From the NCBI GenBank assembly GCA_027924585.1, contig BSBM01000076.1, positions 10,524,001 to 10,588,000 on the forward strand: a stretch of DNA of 64,000 bases, read 5' to 3'. Position numbers and translations under genes: made by a program. Source of the DNA: Larix kaempferi. Its lineage: Eukaryota > Streptophyta > Pinopsida > Pinales > Pinaceae. Position 1 is the first letter of the stretch, and each line of letters begins with the position of its first letter. Shown here one piece after another: positions 47,627-58,772 of the stretch. The notes below the pieces were generated by a model. That model worked only from the letters and a program-made list of their open reading frames with translations. It ran no database searches and was not told where the DNA came from.

Positions 47627-48205
47627 TGTTAGTTTTTAATCATTTAATTCAATATGATCTAGGATCTTAACTGAGAGAATAACATGCACAGAAAAACAAA
47701 CACAAGAGACAAGACACAAAGCATTTCACCGGGGAAACCATAAAGGAGAAAACCCCGCAACTTCCTCAGAGATAGAATGAGCAATAGTACAAACCCCCAA
47801 AACAAATAGATGGTCTCCAACAAATTCCTCCTCCTCCACTTGTGTGAACTCCTCCTCTCTCTCACTAATGCGAAGTGAGTGAGTGTGTGAATTATCAAAT
47901 AGAGAGGATCACCCTCTCTATTTATACTTTACCTTTCACTTAGCCTTAACCCCAAACAGGTTGTCCCCTAAGTGTAACTGACTGGGCCGAATTCTCTAGG
48001 AGAGTCTAATAACCCATTAATAACTTAACTCTGGGGTCTAATGCCCCAACATACATGGGAGGATTGACCTCAATGAATTTACATGACCCAAGTACAATAA
48101 TGAATTCTCCGACTGGAGGAATAAACATCTCCGTCGGAGGTAGAATAATAAAATACAAATACAATATACAAGTGAATACATTCCAAAGTTACAAATACAT
48201 CAATA
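47627..48205 (-). repeat. copia-B 5' LTR (579 bp)
   Basis: Pairs with 42088-42666. A TATAAATAG box reads on the minus strand from 47926 to 47918. The outer terminal base triplet has mutated (TATTGATG instead of TGTTGATG). Confidence 0.95.
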
Positions 48206-48402
48206 GAAAGGTCCAAAAAAGAATCTTGTCTTTTATCTTGGACATCTCAAAAATTCAGTTCTATCATAAAAGGTTTCACAATAACACCCTCGCAGACAAG
48301 CAAGCCAATATTGATGCAAATCTTAAACAAGGAAATTTGTTGTTGAATAATTCCTCACGTGCCATTGTTAAATGGAAAAATTGCTTGCAAGTTTAGTTCA
48401 TT
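48206..48402 (+). pseudogene. LINE-3 RNase H, second half
   Basis: After one copy of the GAAAG duplication the frame resumes: VQKRILSFILDISKIQFYH and NNTLADKQAN (terminal Asp region). LINE-2 has FFHICRANNKLADEAANKG at the equivalent place. The phase matches the first half exactly once the copia and one duplication copy are set aside. Confidence 0.9.
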
Positions 48403-49260
48403 TGAATTATCCCATGTCATTAGTTGAGATTGCCTTTTGTGGTAAGGGAAGATGGGACATAAATAGTGTAGTTGATGAGGAATTTATGAAGGGTGGGACA
48501 GGTGGTTCACAAAGGTGGCGGATGGGTGGGTGTGTTGCATACTCCAACCTAGTATACATTATCATCGTCCTACTTACATGCTTTCAAGTTAGGAATTATC
48601 TCAAGACGTATTTGCACTTCATGATGAAGGATTTTCTGTATGTGCTAGGCCTTGCTCATTTAAGCAATGTTCATTCCCATTTTGGCCGCATGAATGTTTA
48701 TTGTAGAATAAGGAGAAGAGCTGGGCCTGTTATTGTCAACAAGACCATGTTTGAAGGACGTTCAAAATCCATGGAAAAGTTATCAATTGAGCTTCTGCCC
48801 ACATAGGAGAAAGGCTTGGAGGGAATTCTGGATGAAATTTGGGATATGAAAAAGGATATGGTTGATTTCAGAAAGATGTTATGGTGTGTTTTCAAGGTCT
48901 CGAAGGCGGCTTTGGAAGAGGAGAGGAAGACTACACTGGATATTTCTTGTATGGACTCTCGCTTGGACGATATGGAAAGTGGGTATCGGGTTCAAGTTGG
49001 TGAATTTGAGTATATTTTACATGGATTGTAGGAAATGGAAAGGACGTTGAGTCTGAAGCATGAAGAGATGTGATGAGAAGTGGTTGAGTTGAAGCGTTCC
49101 CATCAGGAACAGGGGATGAACACAAATGAAATAAATGAAGCACGTTTTGTTCAATTAAAGGAAATACTTGAAGAATTGTAGACTGATATCAACGAGTTTA
49201 ACAGAGGAAATAATGGGCCTTCTTATGAACAGACTGAATCCTCTCCAATGGATGAAGTCT
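48403..49260 (+). pseudogene. LINE-3 post-RNase H coiled-coil-like segment
   Basis: Decayed frames downstream of RNase H. The clearest (48816-49031) is Met/Asp/Glu/Lys-rich: ILDEIWDMKKDMVDFRKML, KAALEEERKTTLD, CMDSRLDDMES. After a stop, more Glu/Lys-rich sequence follows (EMERTLSLKHEEM, EARFVQLKEILEEL). Heptad-like, no known domain. Confidence 0.45.
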
Positions 49261-49271
49261 CTACTATCCAG

Positions 49272-49412
49272 TTGGCTAAAGACGACAATCAAGTGTAGGA
49301 ATGATGTCCCGTGTCTCTGTTTTCTGATATGTGTGTGTGTGTGTGTGTGTGTGTGAGTTGGCTAAAGACGACAATCGGGTGCAGGAATGATGTCCAGTGT
49401 CTCTGTTTTCTA

Positions 49413-49447
<35 letters not shown>
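49272..49447 (+). repeat. Duplicated segment with two (TG)n microsatellites
   Basis: An 85-bp tandem duplication starting TTGGCTAAAGACGACAATC (49272 and 49357). Each copy ends in a TG dinucleotide run (about 49329-49354 and 49416-49447). Inside the LINE-3 3' UTR. Confidence 0.9.
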
Positions 49448-49449
<2 letters not shown>

Positions 49450-49672
49450 ATCTATTATGTGGTCAGTTTATCAAAGTTTACTCTGTTAATGGAAACAAGA
49501 TAGTTTTTGGAAAGTTATGTAATGCTCTCTATAAATTTGAGTACGCTATAGATTTGGACTGTATGGTTATTTTTGCACAGACCTTGATGTTTTCCTTTTT
49601 GGAGCCCTGGGGGCATATGTAAATTCTGACCTTTATAATATAATTTTACTTCTCGTTTCCGTGGAAAAAAAA

Positions 49673-50359
49673 GAGCCGAAAGTTGATACATAATCCTTGT
49701 CATGTGTATTATTAGGAACACTAGAAAAAAAATTATGGTTCCCCCTAATTTTTCTTCTACAAATGTCTAAAGTTGGCCTTTGAAGTTAAATGGATCTACA
49801 TGAAAAGTTTAGAATTGGGTAAATCATACAATTTTTGAAAGGATGTAACTCTTTGCTCAGGTATCATAATTGGGCATACTTACACTCATCAGCAAGCTTA
49901 TCCACAAGGGAAAAAATGTACATAGTCTGATTCCGAAGGGGTGGTTTATATGTTTCTAAAATTTGATTAGAGAAGTGCTTGTAGCCATAATTTGACAAAA
50001 AATGTCAATATGGGTAATTCCGTGAATGCATGAAAAATAACTTTATGATATTCTAAGAATATAATGAATCTAACAAATGTGTTTATATGGAAATTTTTGC
50101 ACATTGAATATCTTATCAGGAACAGTTAAGGGTTAGTGTTCAATATAGTGTAGATTGGACATCCTTGGTCTTGTTTGGGTTAAGAAGATCATCATCATGG
50201 ATGATGCATAGGATCCTTATGTAGCTAAAACAAATGTCATGGGAGAAAATATACAAGTTGAGAATGCAGAGACAAAATCCAATGGCTGAAGAAATCAAGT
50301 AACTCCCCTAGACATTGCATAAACCATGAGGATCCTAACAGTGGAGCTGCAAAGTAGAT
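49673..50359 (+). other. G1 leader, right part
   Basis: Continuation of the G1 leader between LINE-3 and gag. No gene seen. Confidence 0.5.
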
Positions 50360-51640
50360 AATGAGAGGTTGATCAGAGCTCAAGAAGAACATAACCAATT
50401 GAATGCATCCATGCTCCAAATTCTAACATACATTTAGAGGAATATTCACCATGGGAAACACTCAGGAAATGAGGAAAACAGTGGGAATAACTCAAGGAGG
50501 AATTCCCACAAGAGGTCCCATAGCTTAAGAAGGATTTCTAGAGATAAGGCATATACTCCAGATTTCTCTTCTAGTGAGTCATCTACCTCTAAAGACTCCA
50601 TTTAAGGTTCACTCTCTTCCTCTCATAGGAATAAGAGTAAGAGGCCTTTCAAGACCAACTCACATGGGGAATTTCAGAAGGTTAAACCTCCTACTTTTGA
50701 TGGTGAAGTAAAATCTGGTCAAGAAGCTAAGGCTTGGCTTGTTGGGATGAGGAAGTATTTCCAAGTAGAAGACTACTCCGAGAACATGAAGGCAAGGGTG
50801 TCCATAGTCAATTTGAATGTATGAGCATCTATATGGTGGGATCACCTTAGGAAAGTGAATAAGATCAATAAAAGGAAGATTGTGTGGAAGCAATTCAATA
50901 AATACTTCAAGCATAGGTACCTCTCTGATAGGTGCTATGATGAAAAAATTAAAGAGTTCCATGAATTGAAATTGGGACAAATGACCATGGAAGAATATGC
51001 TAATAAATTCTTGGAGATGTTGAGATATGTCAAGTATATAAGAGACAACAAAGTCAAAATTCAACGTTTTCTAAGTGGATTACTTCAATAATATAATGAC
51101 ATAATTGAGTTTTATGAACCTCAAACTCTAGAGGATATGATAAGAAAGGCCAAGTATTGTTATGATCAAAACAAAAACAGGTCAAAATTCCATAAGGCAT
51201 GGAAAGACAAGAAAAAGGAGAAGTTTTACGAAAGAAGGAAGGTGTTCAAGCCTCCTCACTTGAGAAATGAACAAATGCAGTCACCACAAGGTGTGACTAA
51301 GCCATCTAGGATGATAGGAGACAAGTCAAGAGATCCACTTCAGTGTTGGGGGTGTGGAGAGGACCATATGATTATAAATTGTCCACATCGAAATGGGAGT
51401 GCAAAGAATGTTCACGACATCCAAGAGGCTGAAAATATTGGTCAAGTGGGAAGAAACGTCCCTAGAATTTATGGTTCACTAGAGGACCATCAATCAATTG
51501 TGGTTGAGGTTGAAGGTAATATTGCTAAGCAATCTAATTCTATTTTGATTGATCTTGGATCTAATCATGGTTATATCACTCCTAAAATTCCTGAAATATG
51601 TGCTTTTAATAAATAAAGCATAGTAAATCATCGCTGGTCC
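50360..51640 (+). pseudogene. G1 gag and protease start
   Basis: One frame with stops near 50429, 50602, 50824 and 51089. Gag core: PPTFDGEVKSGQEAKAWLVG, ASIWWDHLRK, WKQFNKYFKHRYL, RFLSGLLQ, IEFYEPQTLEDMIRKAKYC. Zinc knuckle CWGCGEDHMIINC near 51345 (CX2CX3HX4C, one residue short of the usual spacing). The protease motif reads ILIDLGSNHGYI, so Asp-Leu-Gly replaces Asp-Ser/Thr-Gly. A frameshift follows around 51610-51640. Confidence 0.88.
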
Positions 51641-52919
51641 AACTAGACACTACAACTAAGAGGAAAGTTAGTGAAATGGTGGAGAAATGTCCATTGGAAA
51701 TGGATGTGCCCTTCACATGGGAAAATATGAATATATTGCCACTTGGTTCCTGTGATATTCCAATTTGAATGGATTGGTTGGAAGCACACACAATTAAACT
51801 TTATTGTTGCAGCAAGACCTTTCAATGCATTGATGAAGAAGGAAACCTAGGTGTAGTGAAGGGCATTCCAAAGGTAGTTTCTATTAGGAAAATTCCATCC
51901 ATGCAGCTGAAGAATTTATTTAGGAAGGGTTATCAATTGTAGGCATCCCATGTTTTGGATAAAATAGAAAATGAAAATTTAAAGTTGGAGGACTATCATG
52001 TGTTGCAAGAATTCAAGGATGTGTTTCTAGAAATTCCTCCAAAGATGGATATTGGTTTCACAATAGATATTGTGACAATATTTGTACCAAAGTCTAAGAC
52101 ACCTTACATAATGAGTACACCAAAATACGTACACCAGAATTAGTAGAGCTGAAAATACAATTGCGAGAATTGTTGAAAAATAAGTACATTAGGAGAAGTG
52201 TGTGTCCATGGGGAGAACTCTTGCTATTTGTGAAAAAGAAAGATGTAATGCTCAGGTTATGTATTGATTATAGGCATCTGAATAAAGTTACAATAAAAAA
52301 CAAGTACCCATTACCTAGAATTGATGATATTTTTTATCAAATGAGAGGGAAAAAAGTATTTTCAAAGATTGACTTGAGGTCTGGTTACCATAAGGTGAGA
52401 ATTAAGGAAGAAGACATCCAAAAGACAACCTTTAGAACAAGGTATGGACACTATGAGTTTGTGGTGGTGCCATTTGGTCTCACTAATGTGCCAACTACAT
52501 TCATGTGTCTCATGAAAAATGTTTTCAACAGGTATTTGGACAAGTTTGTTCTTGTTTTTCTAGATGACATTCTTATTTATTCTAAGAACGAAGAGGAGCA
52601 TGAAGAATATTTGAGAATGGATTTGAAATTGCTAATGGAGCATTAGTTGTATGCAAATCTAAGCAAATGTGATTTTTATAAAAAACAAATTCATTATTTG
52701 GGTCAAATTATTTTAGAAGAAGGAATATCACTGGACCCAAAAAAGATCGAGGTCATTATGAATTGGCCAATTCCAAGAAATGTGATAGATATGAAATCCT
52801 TTATGGGTCTTTATGGTTATCACAAAAGGTTCATTGAAGGATTCTCCAAGATTGCACACCCCATCACTTCTTTGCAAAAGATGGGAATAAAATTTGAGTG
52901 GACACAAAAATGTGAATAA
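51641..52919 (+). pseudogene. G1 protease C-terminus and reverse transcriptase
   Basis: Protease end (NILPLGSCDIPI-stop-MDWLEAH), then VLQEFKDVFLEIPPKMD. After another frame change near 52145 the RT core appears: [35 protein letters not shown] (first Asp), [15 protein letters not shown], catalytic [10 protein letters not shown]. One stop (52644) precedes the connection region (LSKCDFYKKQIHYLG, MKSFMGLYGYHKRFIEGFSK). The catalytic Asp pair is intact. Confidence 0.9.
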
Positions 52920-53440
52920 AGTTTTCAATTCTTACAAGTGCTCCAGTTCTGAAAATTACAAACCCAAAAAGGATTTTGTGGTGTGTATAGATGCATGTAA
53001 ACATGGAATTGGAGGAGTTCTTGTGCAAGACAATCATGTGTTATGCTATGAGTCAAGAAAGCTGAAATAGCATGAAAATAATTATGTTACCTATGATTTA
53101 GAACTTGCTTCCATAGTGCATGCTTTGAAGATGTGGAGGCACTGATTGATGGGCAGAAAATGTGAGCTTAGGACAAACCAATGTGGCATGAAATATTTAT
53201 TCGAGCAATAAACACTAAATGCTAGGCAAGTTAGAGGGCTAGAGTTTTTATGTGAATTTGATTTTGATATCAAAGTCATAAAGGGGAAAGAAAATAAAGT
53301 GGCTAATGTACTCATCGGAAAAATTACATGCAATGCACGTGGAAACCATTAGCATTTTCCAATCAGATTTGAGACATGCGATTGAAAATTCTCTTGTTGA
53401 AGATGAGCAATAATTGAAAATAAAAGATAAATTACCGCAA
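52920..53440 (+). pseudogene. G1 RNase H
   Basis: In a shifted frame with several stops: DFVVCIDACKHGIGGVLVQD (catalytic Asp), CYESRKLK, YDLELASIVHALKMWRH (Glu), then FDFDIKVIKGKENKVANVL where a VADALSR-type motif would normally stand. Confidence 0.82.
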
Positions 53441-53446
53441 TAGAAT

Positions 53447-54783
53447 TTGGAAAATAGGTTTGAAGTTTATCATTTGGAGGATGATGGAATTCTTACGTAT
53501 AAAAACATAATGTATATTCCAAATGTGGTTTGTTTGAAGAGAATTATTATGGATGGAATCCATAAATGCCATATTTTGGCCACCCAAGATACCAGAAAAC
53601 AATTGCTACCACTAGTAAACAATATTTTTGGCCGGGAATGAAGAAATATGTTGCTGAGTACATTTCAAAATGTATGAAATGTCAACAAGTGAAGTTTGAG
53701 CATCAACAGCCAGCATGTTTATTACAACCTTTACCAATTTTGGAATGGAAGTGGGAAGTGGTAACTATGGATTTTATTATAGGGTTTCCAATGACAATGA
53801 GGCATACTGATTCCATCATGGTTGTGGTGGATAAATTATCTAAGGCAACACATTTTATTCAAGTTAAATTTACTTACAAGGATGATGAAATAAATATTCA
53901 AATTGCATGGCTCATCCAAAGCAATTGTATTCGACCGTGATACTGGATTTACTTCAAATTTATGGAAAAGTTTTTTTTGGAGATTTGGGTATGCATCTGA
54001 ACTCTAGTACTTCCTACCATCTACAAACAGATGGGAAAACAAAAAGAGTAAATCAGGTTGTTGAAGACATGATTTGCATGTATGTGATGGACAAACCATC
54101 CAAGTGGGAATATTATCTACACTTGGTAGAGTTTGCATATAACAATAAGCAACAAGCATTGTTGGGAATGAGTCCATTTGAAGCTTTGTATGGTAGAAGG
54201 TGTAGGGAAACATTGACATGGGATAATCCAGTGAATATAATTATACTTGGGTTAGAATTGCTTAAGGAAATGGAACAAGAGGTTGCAAGGATTAGGAAAA
54301 ATTTAAAGATAGCCCAAGATAGACAGAAAATCTACGCAGATAAGAGTATAGTGCATAGGGAATTCAATGTTAGTAATCATGTTTACCTCAAAGTAAGGCC
54401 AAGGAAGAATTCCTTGAATATTTGAAGTTCTGCTGAGCTATCACCAAGATATTGTGGTACATTTGAAGTGCTTGAGAGGATAAATCCAATTGCATATAGA
54501 ATTGCATTGCTTGCTAGCACTAGAGATCATAATGGTTTTCATGTTTATTTGCTTAAGAAATATGTACATGATTCTAACCATGTGATTGATTGGGATGTGA
54601 TCTAGGTGGAACCCGAGGGAGAGTTCCAAACTGAGCCATTATGCATCCCTGAGAAGAAGGTAAACATTGCTTAGGAATTGAGCTATCGGACAGGTAAAGG
54701 TGCAATAGAAGCACTTTGGTCCCGATGAGGCTACATGGGAGTTGGAGGATGCCATGAGAGATTCATATCCATTTTTGTTCTAA
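53447..54783 (+). pseudogene. G1 integrase with degenerate C-terminal tail
   Basis: HHCC zinc finger (HILATQ...KCMKCQQVK), VTMDFIIGFP (first Asp), then after a frameshift near 53905 LNSSTSYHLQTDGKTKRVNQ. Position three of the DDE triad reads Lys (GKTKRVNQ) where GQTERVNQ is usual, so catalysis is lost. Then FEALYGRRCRETL, a YADKSIVHREFNV segment and the PRYCGTFEVLERINPIAYRI region (GPY/F-like). The end is a DEATWELEDAMRDSYPFLF tail and TAA at 54781-54783. Confidence 0.88.
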
Positions 54784-54820
54784 ATAATTTTGATCAAACA
54801 CCGAGTATGGTGTTATTCCA

Positions 54821-54832
54821 AGGGGAGGGGAT
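54821..54832 (+). other. G1 polypurine tract
   Basis: AGGGGAGGGGAT immediately before the 3' LTR start. Confidence 0.85.
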
Positions 54833-55111
54833 TATAATACCCCCAATTTTGACGTGGAACGTAATGAATCAAAATTATGTAAAGGTGTAAATCTGCTAGT
54901 ATGGATTCCTAGTGCGGAGCTCAAGGCCAAAGCCCGACCAGTGAATCGCTAGGCATGTATATTGTAAATATTTATGTATGGACCGTGTAGTTGTATTATC
55001 ATGACAATTCAAATGCTATGTAAATATTAAGTTGGAAAATAATAAAAATGGTTCAAGATGGTTGTATAAAGAGAACTATAGGGGCTATGATTCCATTGGA
55101 GGGGAACATGA
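54833..55111 (+). repeat. G1 3' LTR, left part only
   Basis: Begins TATAATACCCCC (TG mutated to TA). It aligns with the first 270 bp of the 5' LTR, then homology ends near 55106 at the copia-2 insertion. The rest should lie beyond the right edge of the window. Confidence 0.85.
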
Positions 55112-56090
55112 TGTTGATGTTTGTAGTTTGGACAGTTATTTCCATGATTTAGTGTCTTATTTATAGAAATTTTCACTAATACCTCTCAAGAACTTTGGAA
55201 ATTCACTTTATTAATGTCAATGAAAAACCTTTTTGGATTAATTGGGGTTAATTTGCATAAATGCCTAAGTTTTGGGAATTAGTAATTTAAGTTAAATAAA
55301 TGAATCTTAACCATTGATATCAAATGAGTGAGATCTAATCTCAACCATTGGAGTTAGGGTTTGGGTTCATCCCAATAATATAAAAGAAGGCCAAGGGGAG
55401 AGGAGAAGACAACACATCTCATAAGAGAGAAAATCAAGCATTGAGTTGGAGAGAAAAATAAGGACTTTCTGATTTCCAGTTTTGGCTAGGAGAGAGAGAA
55501 GGAGCTATTTGAGAAGCAACAAGTAGTCATACTGGTTAGGCAGAGGCACAACTAAGCAACATAGGCAATCATACAACGTGCGGGCAGGTCGTACAGCCGC
55601 ACGGACAAGTCGTACAACTGCAAGGATCAGGTTCTGTAGTGTTTCATACAATCATATGGATAAACTATACGGATCTATATAGTCACATGGATTTGAAAAT
55701 ACAGATCCATACAATCAGTATAGGGGTTCGTACAAGACATCAACAAAGGAAAATTTTGTTGGGTTTTTGATGAATTTTTTTGGGGCATATTTGCAGGTGA
55801 AGTTTTTCTTCTAAGGGGTAGAATTTTCCAGGTTTGAAGTGTATATTTTCAGGGCCATTTTACTAGTAAGGGAGCCCTTGTAAGCTTGAACATTATTGAA
55901 TGAAAAGTTGATTTGAAGAGAAGAAAAATGTGTATGTGTTTAAATCTATTTTCTTTGGTATTGCTTTCACTATAATTTTCTGTTAAAATATTTTAGCAGT
56001 ACAAATTATTCAGTGAGCTGTAAAAATTTATTTTCAGTAAGGAAATCACTAGGAAATATTTGTCTAGACCTCGAATAAGAAAATTTAACA
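55112..56090 (+). repeat. copia-2 5' LTR (979 bp)
   Basis: Starts TGTTGATGTTTG and ends TTTAACA, followed at once by a perfect primer-binding site. The start matches that of copia-B (TGTTGATG). The 5 bp before it are CATGA (55107-55111), the expected left target duplication. The 55560-55740 part has small internal repeats (TCGTACA, CACGGA). Confidence 0.85.
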
Positions 56091-56102
56091 TGGTATCAGA
56101 GC
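56091..56102 (+). other. copia-2 primer-binding site
   Basis: TGGTATCAGAGC, perfect initiator tRNA-Met complement with no spacer after the LTR. Confidence 0.92.
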
Positions 56103-56265
56103 CAACACTATGATAAGGGAGCATATATGAAGTCTATTGCAATAGATATAGTATATTTCGGTGACCAATAGATATATATAGTGCATATATGGGTTTTACA
56201 AAAGTAGATCTTGGTGGGTGCTTGAAGGAATAAGCACATGGAAGTTATTTTGTTGAGATCTAGTT

Positions 56266-57017
56266 ATGGAAACAACCAGTCTCAGATCTAAAGATAGGTT
56301 ATATTGGTTATCTAAATTCTTGTCATGGAAATCAAGGGTTACATTGATTTTGAAGGAACAAGACCTTTGGGATCATGCATCAAAGGTTATTCCTAAACCA
56401 AGAGATCCAGTTGATTTGGAAGCACATGAGAAGAAGGACATCAAATCCTAGAGAGTGACCATGGATGTTGTGAAGGATCACTTGATTCCTCATGTAGCAG
56501 AGAAGAAGTTGACCACATACATTTTTAAAGCTCTAATGGATTTATTCTAGAGTGATAACATGAATATGAAGATGATTTTTAGAGATAAGCCCTAGGATAT
56601 CCGAATGGCTATATTGGATAATGTTACCAACTATCTCATGAAGGTCACTTAGATTCATGATCAACTTATAGATATTGGGAAGAAAGTAGAGGATGTAGAG
56701 ATCATCTGAGTGGCATTGAATGGATTCACCAAGCACTGTGAACCATTTTTAAAAGGACTTTGTGCATGGGATAGGATTCCCACCTATGAGAGGCTATGGG
56801 ACGATTGTATTGTATCCAAGGAAAGACTCGGGAGGAGTCTAGAGCATGCATGCAAGAGGATGGTGAAGAGAACATGAACCTTGTCGACAAGGAAAGTAAG
56901 GGAAAAGGAAATATTTCTAGAAAGATGGCTAACAGAGAGGGGGGTTCCTCATAACCAGGGAAGAAGAAAGACTTGAGTAAAATCAAGTGTTTTGTGTACC
57001 ATAAGAATGGGCACTAT
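56266..57017 (+). pseudogene. copia-2 gag, truncated by gypsy-2 insertion
   Basis: UBN2-type gag: LRSKDRLYWLSKFLSWKSRV, LILKEQDLWDHA, VTMDVVKDHLIPHV, VALNGFTKHCEPFLKGL, TYERLWDDCI. At least five in-frame stops and a frameshift after WDDCI. It reaches a zinc knuckle whose second Cys is Tyr (CFVYHKNGHY) and is cut there at 57018 by the gypsy-2 LTR. Protease, integrase and RT must be to the right of the window if they survive. Confidence 0.82.
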
Positions 57018-58772
57018 TGTAATGTACCCAAACCCTTATTAGCACACTAACTCAAATATACAGCTTGGAAACACATAGGATAGGATTGAAACACTTAAAA
57101 GGATGAAATAAGGTGGAATCAATTTCAATACTCTGACAGTTTCACATTCAAGAGTGCATCACACTTGAGCATACTCCTTTGGCTAGGACAACTGCTTCAA
57201 GGCAATATCCCCAGGAATTCTATGGAAACTTCATTTCTTCTGGTGCAGTACTGGCATCAATCAAACATTAGGTAGATAAATTGACTGTCCCCAATCTTAT
57301 ATGGACTCAATATGAGTTGGCAAATAAAGGTCTAACCGTGAAAATTCCAACTAGGTGCAAAAGGGCAAGTCTTGGACTAGTGAAGGAGATAACTTCCAGA
57401 TGAATTCAAATGGCCTCAAAGGATTCCTAATTTCTATTGCGGAGGTGTGGATGGAATCTAAGACATATGAATTAACTAATGGGACCTTCATATCAGATAT
57501 TAGTAGTACACTTGACAGTTACAATCATCAAAACAAGAAACTAGTCAATTTTTCCTTATTAGGGCGCAAACATTGAAAATAGTGGATTACAAACAATAGT
57601 AAATGATCACGAATTCTTAAATACACCTAATAGATTAAATCAACCATATGCCCTTGAAAAATAGAAATATTTAATCATAAGTTTAGAGCAGCAATTGACA
57701 GTCTATTGAAGCCAAAATTACAGAATGTCCATAATCCTTAAGATTCTACAACATAGAAGCAAAATATAATATATAAGGAGAAAATAAAAGAATTCACCAC
57801 TAGATCAAAGCCATGGGAAGGAAAGGACCATATTATAGCTCACTAAAGGTGCATGAACAACTGCAACAACTCACAAGGGCGCAAATGCTCAGTTCAACCT
57901 CTTCTCGGGACAAAACATATCACAATCAAAACACTGCTGCTACTAGCTTTTCACATTATCTTGGGATTTGAACACTTCATGCTATGGGATGGATCATACC
58001 TGCAAATAAAAATCTCATGGATGCATTATAATTTGTGAACAATACTGTATATCCTCTTCCTCAAGCATCAAACAGAAGATCTCTCAATATCTCAGCTGGA
58101 ACAAGGTTTGCAAAGGGGCACATCACCCAATCCTTTGAGATGCAGAGCTCTCAAGACAAATTCTGAAAGTGACAAAATATGTGAGAGGTTGTTCTCATCC
58201 TTATTTTATAAGATGAATTGACTTCAAGATACAATGAATGTGGTCATCAACCTCAACCAATGCGCCCTCATTGACTAATTTTGAACCTGCAGCTTTTACC
58301 TTGATTTGTTACCTTTATGTTTTGGTTTGCTTTTCTTGCTTTTGGCAACATCTTTCTTTTCCTATATTTATTCTTATTTATTGCTTTTCAAGTGATTTTT
58401 CTTCCTTTCTGCTTCTTTCTTCTTTTATGACCTTTCCTACTTTTTTGTTACTTTCTGCTTTTCTGAGTTTTCCTGCTTTTATGTTGCCTTCCATCTTTTT
58501 AGTGGATTTATTGATTTTCTCTACTTTGCTTCTAGTTTCCATTGTGGGTGAAATCTCATAGGGTCCACAAGATATCTTATGCTCCCTCCTGGGCCACCTA
58601 AGCATATCCACTCATCACATAATTACACACTTTCCTAGGTTTCAAATTTAATTAAACTTGAAATTAATGCATTCAAAATTAACCCCTACACTTTATTGAA
58701 TTTTTGCCAGAACCTATAGGGATTGATAAGGTAGAAGGATGACCATGGATCCCTTAGGGAGGGGACATTACA
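57018..58772 (-). repeat. gypsy-2 3' LTR (1755 bp)
   Basis: On the minus strand it begins TGTAATGTCCCC and ends GGGTACATTACA, TG...CA with an extended inverted end (TGTAATGT/ACATTACA). No protein is encoded; a pyrimidine-rich stretch at 58290-58550 gives spurious hydrophobic frames. Confidence 0.85.

Larger units (their letters stand above)
42088..48205 (-). mobile_element. Ty1/copia element copia-B, pol mostly lost
   Basis: 6118 bp with two gap-free 579-bp LTRs (42088-42666, 47627-48205) and a perfect 5-bp target duplication GAAAG (42083-42087, 48206-48210). The LTRs differ at 26 of 579 sites by hand count (about 4.5%). Primer-binding site and polypurine tract are present and set the minus orientation. 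Only the RT C-terminus and RNase H remain coding. The expected gag, protease, integrase and RT core are replaced by about 3.2 kb of unassigned sequence. Confidence 0.95.
41765..49672 (+). mobile_element. 5'-truncated LINE-3, split by copia-B
   Basis: Plus-strand LINE 3' end inserted in the G1 leader. Its own sequence is about 41765-42087 plus 48206-49672 (roughly 1.8 kb); the middle is copia-B. It ends in an A-run at 49665-49672 after TTTATAATATAATTTTACTT. The 5' truncation point is approximate, and no convincing target duplication was found. Confidence 0.8.
39230..55111 (+). mobile_element. Ty3/gypsy retrotransposon G1 with nested insertions
   Basis: 5' LTR 39230-40638, primer-binding site 40642-40653, long leader interrupted by LINE-3 plus copia-B (about 41765-49672), gag-pol 50360-54783, polypurine tract 54821-54832, 3' LTR from 54833. 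Domain order PR-RT-RH-INT, an initiator tRNA-Met primer and a chromodomain-like C-terminal tail (DEATWELEDAMRDSYPFLF) suggest a Tekay/Del-type chromovirus; the lineage is inference. The 3' LTR is broken at 55112 by copia-2. The two LTRs are clearly diverged, so G1 is much older than its guests. Confidence 0.85.

Noticed and set aside
56091-56102. TGGTATCAGAGC as primer site of G1
   Set aside because: G1 already has its own site at 40642. This one follows a different LTR start (TGTTGATG) and precedes a copia gag.
58238-58561. 107-codon Phe/Leu/Ser-rich frame as a membrane protein
   Set aside because: It lies inside the gypsy-2 LTR in a pyrimidine-rich stretch with repeated TTTTAT/TTCCT words.
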